From Maratus speciosus (Eukaryota; Arthropoda; Arachnida; Araneae; Salticidae), in assembly GCA_963932465.1 (NCBI GenBank), contig OZ010786.1, positions 447,070,619-447,134,618 of the forward strand: a DNA stretch of 64,000 nt, in the 5' to 3' direction. The position numbers and the translations under genes were made by a program. Of the stretch, positions 10,955 through 22,682 are shown in pieces (the first letter of the stretch is position 1; each line of letters opens with the position of its first letter). Below the pieces are notes generated by a model. It made no database searches. It was not told the origin of the DNA and worked only from the letters and a program-made list of their open reading frames with translations.

Positions 10955-11880
10955 CGAGGGTAGGCTGATAAGTAATGCACACATGCTTTTACAGCGCGAA
11001 CGAAATGACCTTCAGAAGTACTCCCGGAGGCATTTGGAAGTAACGTTCACCGTCTATAAGAATGTGCAGATTTGAAGTCGTTGAATTCATCCAGTGTGTT
11101 TTGAGAAGTGGAAGTATGGAGACGTGTTCTAGTGTTATGTCAACGTAAATTAAACAGTGTGCTGTAATAGAAATTTTAACTGCTGAAAAAGTGACTCATG
11201 CTGAGATTCATCATCGTTTAAAGGCTGTTTACGGTGACGATGGTGTTGATACGTCAACTGTAAATCAATAGGCAGGAAAATTTTGTGATTGCGAGCCTAG
11301 AAAAGCCATAATTGTTAATTAAAAATGCAGCGGACGTCCGATCGCTGCCTAGACTATAAACATTCGAAACTCGTCGATGATTTGATTCAAAATGACCGGC
11401 GAATCACTCAAAAGCGTACCGCAAACCATATTCGAATATCCAAGGAACGTCTAGTATTCATCATTGAACAATTGATACACAATAAAATCTGCAATTTCGG
11501 AGGCCCTGTGAAACCTGCAGTTTAAACCGATTCCACACTCTCCTTACTTCCCCGATCTAGCGCATCGCGATTTTTATTTTATTTTTCCCCTACTCTACAG
11601 AGACCTTAAGCGATATCATTACACCTCGGACGATGGGGTGAAGGCAGTAGTGAAGTCCTGGATTCAAGAAAAGTCAGAAGAAATTTTCAGTGACGGAATA
11701 AAAAAAAATTGTTACACATTGGGAGAAATTTGTTAGCCTTAACGGTGACTAACTTGAAAAATAAATGTATCATTTTGAAGCTTAAAAATTGTACTTTAAT
11801 GTACTTTTTTGTCCGATCTTGCTGTTTGTTTTTATTCGTGTTCTACAAGCATGTGCGCATTTTTTTTCAGCCTACCCTCG
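10955..11880 (+). mobile_element. mariner element with internal deletion, TA target
   Basis: TIRs CGAGGGTAGGCTGA (10955) and its complement TCAGCCTACCCTCG (ending 11880) are flanked by TA on both sides (10953-10954, 11881-11882). At 926 bp it is about 0.35 kb shorter than a full mariner (~1.3 kb); the transposase is missing its middle. Confidence 0.9.
11137..11764 (+). pseudogene. mariner transposase pseudogene (internally deleted)
   Basis: From ATG at 11137 the pieces read IKQCAVIEILTAEKVTHAEI (helix-turn-helix half), KAVYGDDGVDTSTVN, SGRPIAA, KLVDDLIQNDRRITQKR, SKERLVFIIEQL. After a deletion it resumes with PYFPDLAHRDFYF (family SPDLAPSDY, which carries the third catalytic Asp), DLKRYHYTSDDGVKAVVK and IVTHWEKFVSLNGD near the C-terminus. 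The segment with the first two catalytic Asp residues is missing. Several in-frame stops as well (for example the fourth codon). This is the mariner (DD34D) transposase family, the one domesticated in SETMAR. Confidence 0.85.
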
Positions 11881-11894
11881 TATATATCTTGAAA

Positions 11895-11910
11895 TATATA
11901 TATATATATA
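11895..11910. repeat. (TA)n microsatellite
   Basis: ATATATATATATATAT directly downstream of the mariner right end. Confidence 0.8.
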
Positions 11911-12790
11911 AACCTTCCCGTGTTTTTGGACCTAAAAACGTCAAATTCTGGTGATACACAAAGAGGTTTAAAAAAAGTCCTTTTTCATCAAAAAATTATT
12001 TAAGGTCGCTTATTAGTTTGTTATTTAAGTTTGAAACTTGTGAGAGAACTTTGTTATCCATATTCAACTGAAATATTTCTTCTATTGTTACAGTTTTGCC
12101 AAAATCATCATTTAAAAAATACAGTACTAAAAATGGTGAATATAAACGTGCCCATAAACCGTTCGTGTAAGAAAAGTTTGCTTTTTCCGTTTCTAAAAGC
12201 TTTACGTCACCACTAATTTTAAACAACAATTTACGCTTTATTTAATGGCAGACATATTTCGATTATATAATTCAAATATGTTAGTATGATAAAGGTATTT
12301 TAGTTAAAGCTGAAGGTATTTAGCAACGTTAAAGGTATTTTAGTATGGTCCCTATATTTATAGTTTACTGTTTAAAAATAAATTAACCTCTCAAGGGTAT
12401 AAACTTTTTCAACTGCATAACTGAATTTATAGATGCAAGAGTAATAAAATGATATTAATTTTAATGCTGCTATATATGTGAGTTTAATTTTAACGTTAAA
12501 GCTGTTGATTTATCATGTTTATATTTAAAATATATTTCTTGAACATGAAAATAGTTTACGTGAGAAATAATAGCATACTAAAAACCTATAATCCAGGTTA
12601 AGATCATTGATTAGTACCCTATAAAAAATACTCGAAAAATTACTGGCTGCAAAATAAACGTTGTTTTAATAAATGATTCTTTAAACCTCGAGCATATATT
12701 AGTTTCTTAAGATAAAGTAGTTTTTCCTAATCGTGGGTAACTAGGGAGAGGTGAGGTTATATTGGGTTTCGTTTGTGGTTACATAATATA
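11911..12790. other. AT-rich stretch, no gene seen
   Basis: 12290-12345 has a short repeated phrase (AAGGTATTTTAGT). Two overlapping short open frames on opposite strands near 12000-12230 show no recognisable protein. Confidence 0.4.
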
Positions 12791-12905
12791 TAGGGTGTCC
12801 ATTAAACAATATCCCACTTTCAATGGTGTATTATAACAGTTTAATTTAGAATATTTACAACAAATCATACATCAAATTGAAGGTAAACTAACCTAGTTTT
12901 TCTTA

Positions 12906-13120
12906 TTAATGTTCAATTTGCGCACCTTTAGTTATACGACACACATCCAAACTAAACTCCAATTCTTACCACATTTCGATTAAAAGGTACGGAGTAATGG
13001 AAGCAATAACCTCTACAATTCTGAATCTCAACTCTGGTGAATCATTAGGTAGCGGCAGAACGTCGACACGATCTTTTATAACGCCCCAAAGGAAAAATTC
13101 GTATGGCTGTAAAGGCTTTT
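12906..13120 (-). pseudogene. C-terminal fragment of an IS630/Tc1-related (DDE) transposase
   Basis: Minus-strand reading gives PLQPYEFFLWGVIKDRV, then SPELRFRIVEVIASITPYLL, then W-stop-ELEFSLDVCRITKGAQIEH and a stop. The FLWG..KDRV start and the CI..KG.QIEH end match the tail of a DDE transposase group common in arthropods with a DUF4817-type N-terminus. Only the last ~70 residues remain and one stop interrupts them. GGGTGTCCATTAAACAATA at 12793 may be the associated terminal repeat. Confidence 0.65.
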
Positions 13121-13304
13121 AAATCTACTGCCCAGCAATAACGTTTTAAGATCAGGAGTCGCCATTTTGCGTATGTGGCATTCCAAGCGAGTCAATAACA
13201 AAGCATTACTCTTGCATGCGCTTACCTAAAAATGTTTGAGTTACTCTTTATTTGTGACCTTGAACTAACACTCTAGAACGCTTATAGTTGATATATAATA
13301 TTTA

Positions 13305-14056
13305 GGGGTCTCAGAACTGTTAAAGATTTAAAATTTTCGATTTTTTTTTTCTTTTCGAGATGTTAAATACCTGTCTTTTCTGAACATTTTGATATAATTC
13401 TTTCCTTGAAATTCCCATTAGAACAAAAGTTAGGGCTTTTAGAATTATACCCGCTCAATAGCTGAAGCGGCGTTTCCGAAATGTTGAAGTCATTTTCCTC
13501 TAAATGACATTCTTGGGCATAACGAGCAGGATATCTCAAAAACTTCTGAACATTTTTCAATGAAAGTTTCAAAACACATGTCTCATGTTAGTCTGTATGA
13601 ACGGAACCTAAAATTTGCTTTCTATTGCTCAAAAAAATATTTTTTTAGGGGATGAAATTTTGTATTAGCTGTTTAAATTTTGTATTAGCTATATATACAA
13701 CTTGGTATTAAACATATAACAATGCTTAAAAACAAATTTATTTAAGTTAAGGGTAATTATTACAATCTGAAGTATAATTAGGCACAAAAAATTTCATTCT
13801 AGATGCAAAATTTATTTTATAATCTTGCGCGTAGGCTACTATACCAATTTTCTGCTCGCCAAATGTCTGATAGTTTGGAGCTCCTATAAATACTAATTCT
13901 GCATCTTTCAATTTTTTAAATACAAGAAAGGAAAGAGCATACTTATATATTTCATCCCAATAAAAATTGTGTTTTAAAATCATATACATTTTAAGATATT
14001 AAATGTCGAAAATTGTCTTTTTTTTTCATTTTTCCAATTTTAAGAATCCTGAGCCC
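13305..14056. mobile_element. TTAA-type (piggyBac-like) MITE, copy 1
   Basis: Nearly colinear with 63031-63788. Ends GGGGTCTCAGAACTGTTAAA and, at the right, AATCCTGAGCCC. The right end is followed by TTAA (14057-14060); the left TTAA has mutated to TTTA. The interior has short open frames (about 70-80 codons, minus strand) that are not conserved between the copies in a way that suggests protein. The right end has lost three bases relative to the 63 kb copy. Confidence 0.8.
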
Positions 14057-14060
14057 TTAA

Positions 14061-14399
14061 AATTGATAAATGGGACATTATTTTCTGCACACTGTACTTT
14101 CCTATATTTAAATATATGTATTACATTGTATATTGTTTCTTAAAAATTTTATGCTGCATTGTATTATCAGTGTTTTACGTGTGTTTTTAGGAGACTTTTA
14201 TTATTTTGGGATACTTAAATATTTTTTCATTGAGAGATAATTTTCAGAATCACGCATAAAATGTACTAAATACCTAAAAAAAATCCTATAAAAATTAAAT
14301 AGTATTCACAAAATTTTAGAATAACATAGGATATTTGATTTTCCGGTATACATGTAATAAAAGAAAAATCACTTGATAAAAAATTTTAATTTATTCCCG
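14061..14399. other. AT-rich stretch, no gene seen
   Basis: Nothing recognisable. Confidence 0.4.
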
Positions 14400-14800
14400 T
14401 CTTCTCATCCACTAAAAAACGATTATTCTATTATTACCATAAAAGACTTTTACACGTGTCATTACTGGTGTTTTAATACTCTCAAATTGCTTTTATATTC
14501 TGTCTTTTAGTAGTAAAACTTTCAAATTCGTATATAATATGCACGGGAAGGCATTTTAAAGACTTTTAAATAAAAAAAGATAAAATTTCAGAATAATATA
14601 AGATTTATGATTTTCATTATGCGTATAATAAAAAGAAAATAATAGAACTTTCTCAATGAAAATCTATTTTCAATTCCCATTTAGACCTTAAAAACTTTTG
14701 GTGAGATGTTATTACCATCTCAAATGAATTTTCCATCTGTCTTTTATAGAGTTTTCATGTTTTGAATTGCTTTTATATTTTTTCTGTGAGAGGTAATGAT
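14400..14800 (+). repeat. Dispersed repeat module, two partial copies
   Basis: 14420-14500 and 14705-14795 each hold the first half of the module (ATTACCATAAAAGACTTTTA or ATTACCATCTCAAATGAA, then TTGCTTTTATATT), about 290 bases apart. Confidence 0.5.
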
Positions 14801-16380
14801 CAGACTGGAGTATAAGAAGCATTAAAAGTTGTAATATATAAAATGTTATTTGATATAAAAAAAAATATATATATATATATGTAGGATTTATGTTTTAAGC
14901 GAACTCTCAAGAAGGTATTTCTCTTTATGGTAGGTATGGCTGTGTGTGTTTACGCATTTTTGTATGTCCATGATTTTATCAACTACTATCTGTAAACGGA
15001 TTTGAATATGCTGGACTTTTTATGCTGAAATGTTTCTTAATACAACAGGAAAGGCTCTAAGTTAAAATACTCGCCGTATCATGTCTTTTTGTTCCAGGAG
15101 AAAGTTAAAAAAGGTAAAAATGCATGATTGTCTAATATGCGTCAAACGTAAGGCATGCTGTTAGTAAGAATATCTTTATAAATACGGGGATAGCTTTCAT
15201 CCGAGCAATGAAATTTGATTGGACATGAAGACAACACTTGGCGACCTAGCCATTATCTTAGAGTTCATCAGTCTACAATTATCACCATATTTTGACCAGT
15301 TTGTTGACTTGGCTCACTTGGTAATTCTAATCGAACTCTTTGAGAACAGGGTGTAGATTTCCGTTATGTTGGTTTTCAGGCGATTTTAGAACTTAATAGG
15401 GGTTTATAAATAACAAAATGACTAGAAATTGTGTTTTGTTTCACAAATAGTAACTTGGTGAAAAGGGTTTTCTCAGTTATGCTATTATTTTGCATTAAGT
15501 GATTAAAAAAAAACAACAGATTATCTTCCCTCGCTTTATCCACTTCCCAACATTGGTGAAAAGTGTTTCAGGTGATTATCAAAGCGAAATCAGGATCTCT
15601 GGCCGTGCTCTAACTCACGTAAATGCAATCGAATTGCCATGTAATTGTTATTGACATACTCTATATTGAAAATGAAGTTTGTAGCAATTATAGTTCGTTT
15701 ACAGGGACTCTCAAAAAATTCCTTACATTATGATCTGTGGGGAAAATCGTTTGAAAAGTATTTTAATGACGTTACATTATTTCAAACATAGTGAAACTGA
15801 TGTACAACATCGGGGTGCACTACAAGATAATTACTGCAGAATATCTTGCGCATTTATCCTTCCTTTACAAGGACACACAAAATAATTCGTATACAGTATT
15901 TTTCATCTGCAATATTTGTTACAAGTGCGTTTTCCGTTGTGATGCAGGTTTTTAATTGAAGTATTTTTTTTTTTATTATTACTAGGTGTGTACGAATTCT
16001 ATAGATTTCATCCAGGGCTGCAAAAAAAATTCTGAGTACATTTTATTTTATTGGCGAAAATTGCTAAAGGGAAATTTTCAATAGTGTTTTGTGTTTCCAA
16101 ACTTAACTACATTTTAGGATGTAGAAAATATACAATTTTATAGATTTTATACAGGGCTTCACAAAAGAATCTGAAAAGCATACTAATGATAATTGCTGAA
16201 ATAGGTTATCAAATCGTTATGCGTTTCGAAATTGTTTTCTTATGATCTTTGAAAATATTAAATGGTGAAGTTTTGTTGCATTTTCCTGAATGTGTTGGAA
16301 GTTGTTTCATAATCTGTTTTTGAGGCAGGATTTGTCTTTCTTGTTTTCTCCGGAAACAATTTTAGAAATTTAATGGTGTT
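14801..16380. other. AT-rich stretch, no gene seen
   Basis: A (TA)n tract lies at 14862-14881. 15590-15650 (GTGCTCTAACTCACGTAAAT) matches 31440-31470 in the opposite orientation, a small dispersed repeat. 16005-16170 contains two diverged copies of CAGGGCTGCA/CAGGGCTTCAC plus AAAAATTCTGA. Confidence 0.4.
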
Positions 16381-16602
16381 TATAAAGTGTCTAGAAGTCA
16401 TAAATTATCAGCTATTTAACAGTGATAAAAATATACTTCAATGATAAATTAATAACATGGATCTTTAGGCAAGTGTTGTATCAGTAAAACAAATTACAAG
16501 GCATTGTATTGTCAGTGAAAAAAAGAGAATAATTCTTCATAAATTATAGCTTGGAGAAGACAGATATACGTTGTTCGCAGAAAATGATTAAACAAGAATA
16601 AG

Positions 16603-16626
16603 CTTTTTTTTTTTTTTTTTTTTTTT
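16603..16626. repeat. Poly-T run
   Basis: About 24 uninterrupted T at the start of the first ~400 bp unit. Confidence 0.9.
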
Positions 16627-17397
16627 ATATTTTACAAATGAAATAGAACTTTAAATATTGCTTAAAAAAAACATACAGCTAAAACTATGATAGATAGAGC
16701 TTAAAAGGACATTGAAAAATTATAGAACGTCTAAGACACAGCTGCCAATTTTTACGCATTTTTTATACCACAATTTTGGAAGGAAAAAAATTGTCTTATA
16801 TAAATACTATGTATATAATAACTGGATATTTAGGATGAAATAAAGTAAATCGTTCTGTTAAAAAATAGTGGTAGAAAAACTTTTTACTTAAATAGTATCT
16901 CTCACCTTATTAAATGTTGAAATTTTGTTACACTCTTTTGCATGTGTAGGAAAATGTTTTATAATCATGTTGATGCATGGTTCCTCTGCCAGGTTGATTA
17001 AGCAAGAAGAAGCTTTATATATATTTTACAAATGAAATAGGACTTTAGACATTGCTTAAAAAACATAGAGCTAAATCTATGATAGATAGAGCTTAAAGGA
17101 CATTGAAAAATTATGGAATGTCTAAGACACAACAGCCAATTTTTACGCCTTTTTTATACCACTATTTCGAAGGAATGAAAATTGTCTTATATATAATAAC
17201 TGGATATTTAGGATGAAATAAGGTAAATCATTCTGTTAAAAAATAGTGGCAGAAAAACCTTTTACTTAAATAGCATATCCCACCTTATTAAATGCTGAAA
17301 TTTTTTTACACTCTTTTGTATGTGTAGGAAAATGTTTTATAATCATGTCGATGCATGATTCTTCTGTCAGGTTGATTAAACAAGAAGAAGCTATATA

Positions 17398-17410
17398 TAC
17401 ATACACACAC

Positions 17411-17441
<31 letters not shown>

Positions 17442-17443
17442 AA
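17398..17443. repeat. (TA)n/(CA)n microsatellite
   Basis: Alternating CA then TA tract that begins the third ~400 bp unit and makes it longer than the second. Confidence 0.85.
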
Positions 17444-18409
17444 TATATTACAAATGAAATAGGGCTTTAGACATTGCTTAAAAAACATAAAGCTAAAACT
17501 ATGATACATAGAGCTTAAAGGACATTGAAAAATTATGGAATGTCTAAGACACAGCTGCCAATTTTTACCCCTTTTTTATACCACTATTTCGGGGGAGAAA
17601 AATTTGTCTTATATATAATAACTGGATATTTAGGATGAAATAAGGTAAATCAGTCTGTTAAAAAATAGTGGTAGAAAAACTTGTTATTTAAATACCATCT
17701 CTCACCTTATTACATGCTGAAATTTTGTTATACTCTTTTGTATGTGTAGGAAAATATTTTATAATCATGTTGATGCATGATTCTTCTGTCAGGTTTACTT
17801 TAGAAACAAATTTTGAAATGAAATGGTGTTTATAAAATCCGTAACATTTAATTAACAGTGATAAAAACATTCTTTAATAATGGTAAATTAATTACACGTT
17901 TGGCAAGTGTTGTATCACTATAAATAAATGACAAGTCATTGCATTGTCTTTGAAAAAAAAGAATAATTCTTATTAAATAATAGCTTGGAGACACGGATAT
18001 CATTTGAGCGTAGAAATTGATTAAACAAGAAGCAGGTTTATTTTTTTTCTCTGTTTTTCTCTACAAAGTAAATGGAGCTTTAGGTGTAAAGTGCACAGGA
18101 AAATCATGCAGTACCTAAGATTACTACAGCACTACCACCAACTTTTAGGATACATTCCCACCACTATTTAGGAACAAAACAAAAAATTTCTTATATTTAA
18201 TCAACGAAAATTTAGAATTATATAAGGCAATTAGTTTTGGTTAAAAACAGTGTCAGAAAAAAAAAAAACACTCGTAAAAATTGGTACCTACACCTAAGAG
18301 TGATCATAAGAAGTTTCTTAACAGTGATAAAAAGATTCTTTAAAAATCTTCAGTTGTTGACATGAGTGTTTTGACAATGTGTTGCAAAATCGTTATACGT
18401 TATCCACAA

Positions 18410-18780
18410 ATATTTAAAATAGGAAATTTATTAACACCATTAAGTTTTTTTCATGTTTCCCCACTAAACCTAAACTTGTTGAATTGTTTTAGATTCTTTT
18501 CATGAAAAATCATTAAGTATTCATAATTCATTTGTTTATATCGATTTGTTCTCGAAATAAACAATGGATTTTAGCAAAGCGAAAAAGGAGATATAGCTTA
18601 GAATACTAGAGATACAGTTCTATCCTGATTATATGTTTATTTTGTGAAGAAAGTGAGAGAAAAAGCAACAGAGTTAAATCTTCTGCTTTCTTTTCCAGAT
18701 AACACAAAATTTAAAATACTAAAGGGCTTCCAGAAATAATGAACTGCCTAAAACGCAGATTAATTGAAATCATTGTGTAG
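18410..18780 (+). repeat. Dispersed repeat module, copy with satellite continuation
   Basis: Module landmarks (TTGAATTGTTTTAGATTC, TTAAGTATTCATAATTC, ATCGATTTGTTCTCG, CAATGGATTTTAGC) run into ACTAGAGATACAGTT and TTCTGCTTTCTTTTCCAG, then AAATTTAAAATACTAAAGGG and CCTAAAACGCAGATTAATTG. This is the fullest left-hand copy. Confidence 0.6.
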
Positions 18781-19029
18781 GTTTTCTTATATTGGATAAA
18801 AAGGCAATTTTTGAAAAATGTTGAATTATAAAATAAGAGTATGCGTATGATAAATTTTAGAAGAAAGTTTGAACAAAATATTTTTTGAATAATTTCTTAA
18901 TAATAAAATAAGGAAATGAAATATGAAAGAATGTTTTGGAATTATCCAAATAAATATTTAAAAGGAGATTTATTGAAATTTTATGGCAGATTTTATAGAA
19001 TTGATTTACTTAAAAACTTTGAGTTCACT

Positions 19030-19530
19030 CCCCTGAGATAAAATGTCCGCCTGTTGCACACAACTCAACACCCCCAGAAAAAAAAACAAAAAAAAAAACA
19101 GAGTAAAACATCATTAACTTTTGTGGACTCATCGGATTTTCATTTCTAGTGCCAAAGCGAAGTCCTTCACAAATTTTTGCGAATGGCTACTAGTTGTTGC
19201 TGTAAAAACCTTTCTATCTCCACTGAAGTATAACTTTCGACTTTGTATTCATAAAAATTGTAACGGAAAATTATATTGACTTTCTGATGGTGTTATTCGA
19301 TTCAAAATTGAAAAATATCTAATAAATGATATCCCACTTGACCCACTTAAAAAAAATATTATTTCGCTCCTACTTGGGTTATAATCCATCCTTTTGACCC
19401 CCACCCCCCCCCGTAAACGTGGTAAACATCTTTATTTTTGAGAGGCTCATCGGATTTCCATTTCTAATGCCAAAAACGACGTTCTTCATAAATTATGTGA
19501 GTGGTCATCAGTTGCTTCTAAAAAAATCTA
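19030..19530 (+). repeat. Diverged tandem duplication (~330 bp)
   Basis: ACTCATCGGATTTTCATTTC at 19128 and GCTCATCGGATTTCCATTTC at 19445 begin matching blocks that continue through TCACAAATTTTTGCGAATGG / TCATAAATTATGTGAGTGG. C-rich and A-rich runs precede both. Confidence 0.65.
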
Positions 19531-20116
19531 TTTAATCTGTTCTGTTAACTAATGTAGCAATTCTTATACAGTGCGTGTCAATAGTTTAAGCACAATAACA
19601 ATTTTAAAATAAAACTGTAGATATTCACTTTATTTCAATATCTGTCTTGTATATGTTAATAATAGCAGTTTTAACACCATATTCAATTAAATTATCTTTT
19701 TGGTATGAAAATTTTATTTCAAACCATGGAGTTTAAGAATAGAACAAAAATAACTATGTCAAAAGTTTAAGCACAAAATCGTTTTAGGCAAATTTTGCAA
19801 ACTGATGTAAGCGGTTGCGCACGCAAATGATTTCTGGATGTACAGTGGCGGTCAAAAGTTTCCGGCCAGCATAAAATTTTTGGTTAATTTGTAAGTATAT
19901 CCATATGAAGAGGAATCTCAAAGTGACACTTATACACTTTATTGACATAACAGTTAAGAACTTATTTATGGAATAAAAATTAAATATTAATAAATTTAAT
20001 TGACAAAATTAATTGCTAAAGAAAACGCATGTTCTCAAAAGTTTCCGGCCACCTTTGCAAGTTTGGAAAAAAATGGTGTTATAACAGAAAATAACAGCGA
20101 TCCACAACATTTACAA

Positions 20117-21145
20117 TTAGTATTTTGTATTCATACATTTAGCAATAAGTACTGCGGTGCAGCAACGTGGCATCGATTCAATGAATGGTTGTAGATCATC
20201 AATGCTACGTTTTGTCCACGGTTCTTACAATTTTTGTGAAAATGCTGCTGAATTTGGATATTTATAATTCCACACACGTTTTCAAGTTAGTTTTAAAGAT
20301 TTTCTATTGTATTCAAATCGGATTATTGGGCTGTCCATTTCAAAAGCGTAATTTTTTTTGTGCGATGGGCATTGCTTGACGAGCTTGCATGTATGCTTTT
20401 GGTCGTTAGCATGATGAAACAAATATTTGCGACCACAATTTTTCCTCCAGTAAGGCAGCAAATGATCTTGCAAGATATCCTTATGCATTTCACTATTCAT
20501 CTTGCCACAGATTTCAAATAACGGACAGGCGCATTTTCCAGAAAATGCTCCCCACAGCATAACGTGTCCTCCGCCGTGCTTCATTGTAGGAATAATATGT
20601 CTCGCATCTTATCTTTTGTTTTTAGGTCGTTTGTTATAATGTTTTTTATCACTACCAAAAATATTGAACGTCGATTCATCGGAAAATAGTACTTTTTTCC
20701 AGTTTTCACTTGACCAGTCTTTGTATTCCTTGGCAAACGCCAGTCGGGCACTCTGAATTTTTTTATTTGTGAAAGGTTTTTTAACCCTGACTGTTCCATA
20801 AAGTTCTACATCACATAAGTGTCTTGATACTGCAGACAGACTAATTTCAGCAATATTTTAACACCATAAATCGCGTGGAATTGCAGTGGCATTTTTACGC
20901 GGGTCATCAACTGCTTTTCTTCTGATAATTCTGTCTACAAGAATAGTCGTTTTCCGGAGTCCCCCGGACCGTCGCAAGTTCCGAAGGCCATGACCATCTT
21001 TATATTTTTTTAAAATATCGTTTACAGCAAATTTTCCGATCGACAACTTTGCCGCAATCTCACGAGAAGATTGTCCCTTTAGCGACAAACAAATCACTCG
21101 TTTAGGAACAATAAATTGTTAAAATTTTCATTTTTGAATTTCAAA
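20117..21145 (-). pseudogene. Tc1-family transposase pseudogene (transposon B)
   Basis: Read on the minus strand: a paired-like helix-turn-helix (VICLSLKGQSSREIAAKL, then VNDILKKYKDGHGLRNLRRS with the GRPR-like hinge degraded), VDRIIRRKAVDDPRKNATAI, then KKYYFPMNRRSIF in place of the first catalytic SDE motif, HGGGHVMLWGAFS (the family's GGG.VMVWG block), LFHHANDQKHTCKLVK around the second Asp (family QDNDPKH), then a badly decayed SPDLNPIE region, and a recognisable C-terminus SIDDLQPFIESMPRCCTAVL ending MNTKY. Several frameshifts. The start is unclear; frame breaks occur upstream of 21110. Confidence 0.85.
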
Positions 21146-21180
21146 TGCATTATTCACGTTGATTAGTTAACAAACATGGC

Positions 21181-21181
<1 letters not shown>

Positions 21182-21220
<39 letters not shown>
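21182..21220. repeat. Poly-A run (39)
   Basis: Thirty-nine uninterrupted A between the transposase start and the right inner repeat of transposon B. Length is likely variable. Confidence 0.9.
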
Positions 21221-21221
<1 letters not shown>

Positions 21222-21538
21222 ACTTTAGCAATAGCAAAACTTATGGATGACGAATGGCCGGAAACTTTTGCACGCGTGAATTTAAAATTCCTCCCCTTTG
21301 CATGAAGTATCTTAAGCATCTAATCAAAATGATCACGTGGTCAGAGGTACTTTACTTATTCCTAACTTTTGGAACAATTGTGCTTCTTCTTCGCTAAAAC
21401 GTTCATCAAACAAATCAAAGAAACTAACTGGCCGGAAACTTTTGACCGCCACTGTATAAGAAGCAGTCAGTTATTGTTTTTGAGTAAGTACAAAACGCCT
21501 AAGTCGAAAGAATTTTCAAAGGAGGAGGTGATAAAAAT

Positions 21539-22682
21539 GGGGCATTCTGACAATCTCTTGACTTTTATGTCCCTGAATAATAATTTTTATTTTAGTACAT
21601 GTTCTTGCGGGTTTTTTTTTATTCCATATACTGGGGAACATCCCCTTGCATGACTGCATAACAATATAACGAGATAAATAAGTTTTGGACGATGTTGGGG
21701 GTTAAAGTACCAGGAAAACTGCTATACCGTCGCGTGTCCCTGATGCTGATTTTTAAGTTTGGAGCTGTCTGTATAAAATTGTTTCAATAAAAATAATTCG
21801 ATGTAATTTTTTCCGAAACTGGAACTATTGTTTAATATAAATATGTGGCAAAAAATTAACCTGCAAACATTTTTAGGATTGTTATTTTTTAAACTCTGTC
21901 CTTGGGTTTTAGATTCCTTACCGTCCCTCTTCTAAAATTATACAGAAAATCACTTCAGATGCAGCCACAGAATTTTTTTCAAGTTTTTTCTCATGCAGAA
22001 GTATGCTACAGAAAGAATGCCTAAAATTCTTTGACAGGAAATTTACTGCAGAATTTAAATCAGCATTTAAATACCAATTTAAAGCATCAGGCTTTATTCG
22101 TATTCTTACCGTCCCCAAGGTTTATTCCTGCATTTTTCGAGGTAAATTAATTATTTTTTTATTTAATCCAATGTAAATAACTGTTTCTAAAAATCAATGA
22201 ACGTTGTGGCTACAACAGTCTTAACATGAATTGCCTAAAATACGTGGTAATATTCCCTAACGTTCTATCCTTACCGTCCCTATATTTTTACATTTTCGTC
22301 CCTTTTTTCCTACACAGTCCCCCTTTTTTACCTTACCGTCCCTTCTTTAACACCCCTTTAAGACAATGTTATACCAAAATTTTGTACTAAAAATACTACA
22401 TTGTTATTATTTCTTATTTGAATGTCCTGCGGGTACTATGCAAATTCATTATAAGTAAAAATTTAGAAGAAAATAAAAAGTTTTAGTGGTAAAATGGTAA
22501 GGAAAATTAAACTTTCAAGTTTAACATAAACCTCAGTTAAATAAAAAAAATTTCGCTGATGACCATTTTTTCTTTATTTTGAATCATTAAGGCATTTGTC
22601 TATCAGATTATAATGTTATTTTAGCAAGTTTAATTTCACTAGATTTTTATTCTCGAAAGTCAAAAAATTGTGAGAATGCTCC
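21539..22682. mobile_element. 1.14 kb TIR element C inserted in the transposase of A
   Basis: Left end GGGGCATTCTGACAATCTCT pairs with the right end, read inward GGAGCATTCTCACAATTTTT; both continue to TTGACTTT (27 bases). AT flanks each side, and removing the element plus one AT restores the transposase frame. No transposase inside. CCTTACCGTCCC or a close variant occurs at about 21918, 22108, 22267 and 22333. The superfamily is not recognised. Confidence 0.82.

Larger units (their letters stand above)
16385..18060 (+). repeat. Tandem triplication (~400 bp unit) with duplicated flank
   Basis: CAAATGAAATAG starts units at 16635, 17029 and 17451; each unit then has GACATTGAAAAATTAT, AATTTTTACGC/CCC, TATACCAC, ATAACTGGATATTTAGGATG, AAAAAATAGTGG and ATGTGTAGGAAAAT. 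A second relation links 16385-16620 to 17820-18060 (CAAGTGTTGTATCA, CATTG.ATTGTC, AGAATAATTCTT, TAGCTTGGAGA), so the triplication lies inside a larger ~1.4 kb duplication. Confidence 0.8.
19843..21454 (-). mobile_element. Tc1-like transposon B with IR/DR ends, inserted in A
   Basis: Outer ends CAGTGGCGGTCAAAAGTTTC and its complement (ending 21454), each flanked by TA. Inner repeats of the same core (AAAAGTTTCCGGCCA) occur at about 20036 on the left and as GGCCGGAAACTTTTGC at about 21254 on the right. Two core sites per ~200 bp end is the IR/DR arrangement known from Sleeping Beauty-type Tc1 elements. It lies about 275 bases inside transposon A. Confidence 0.88.
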
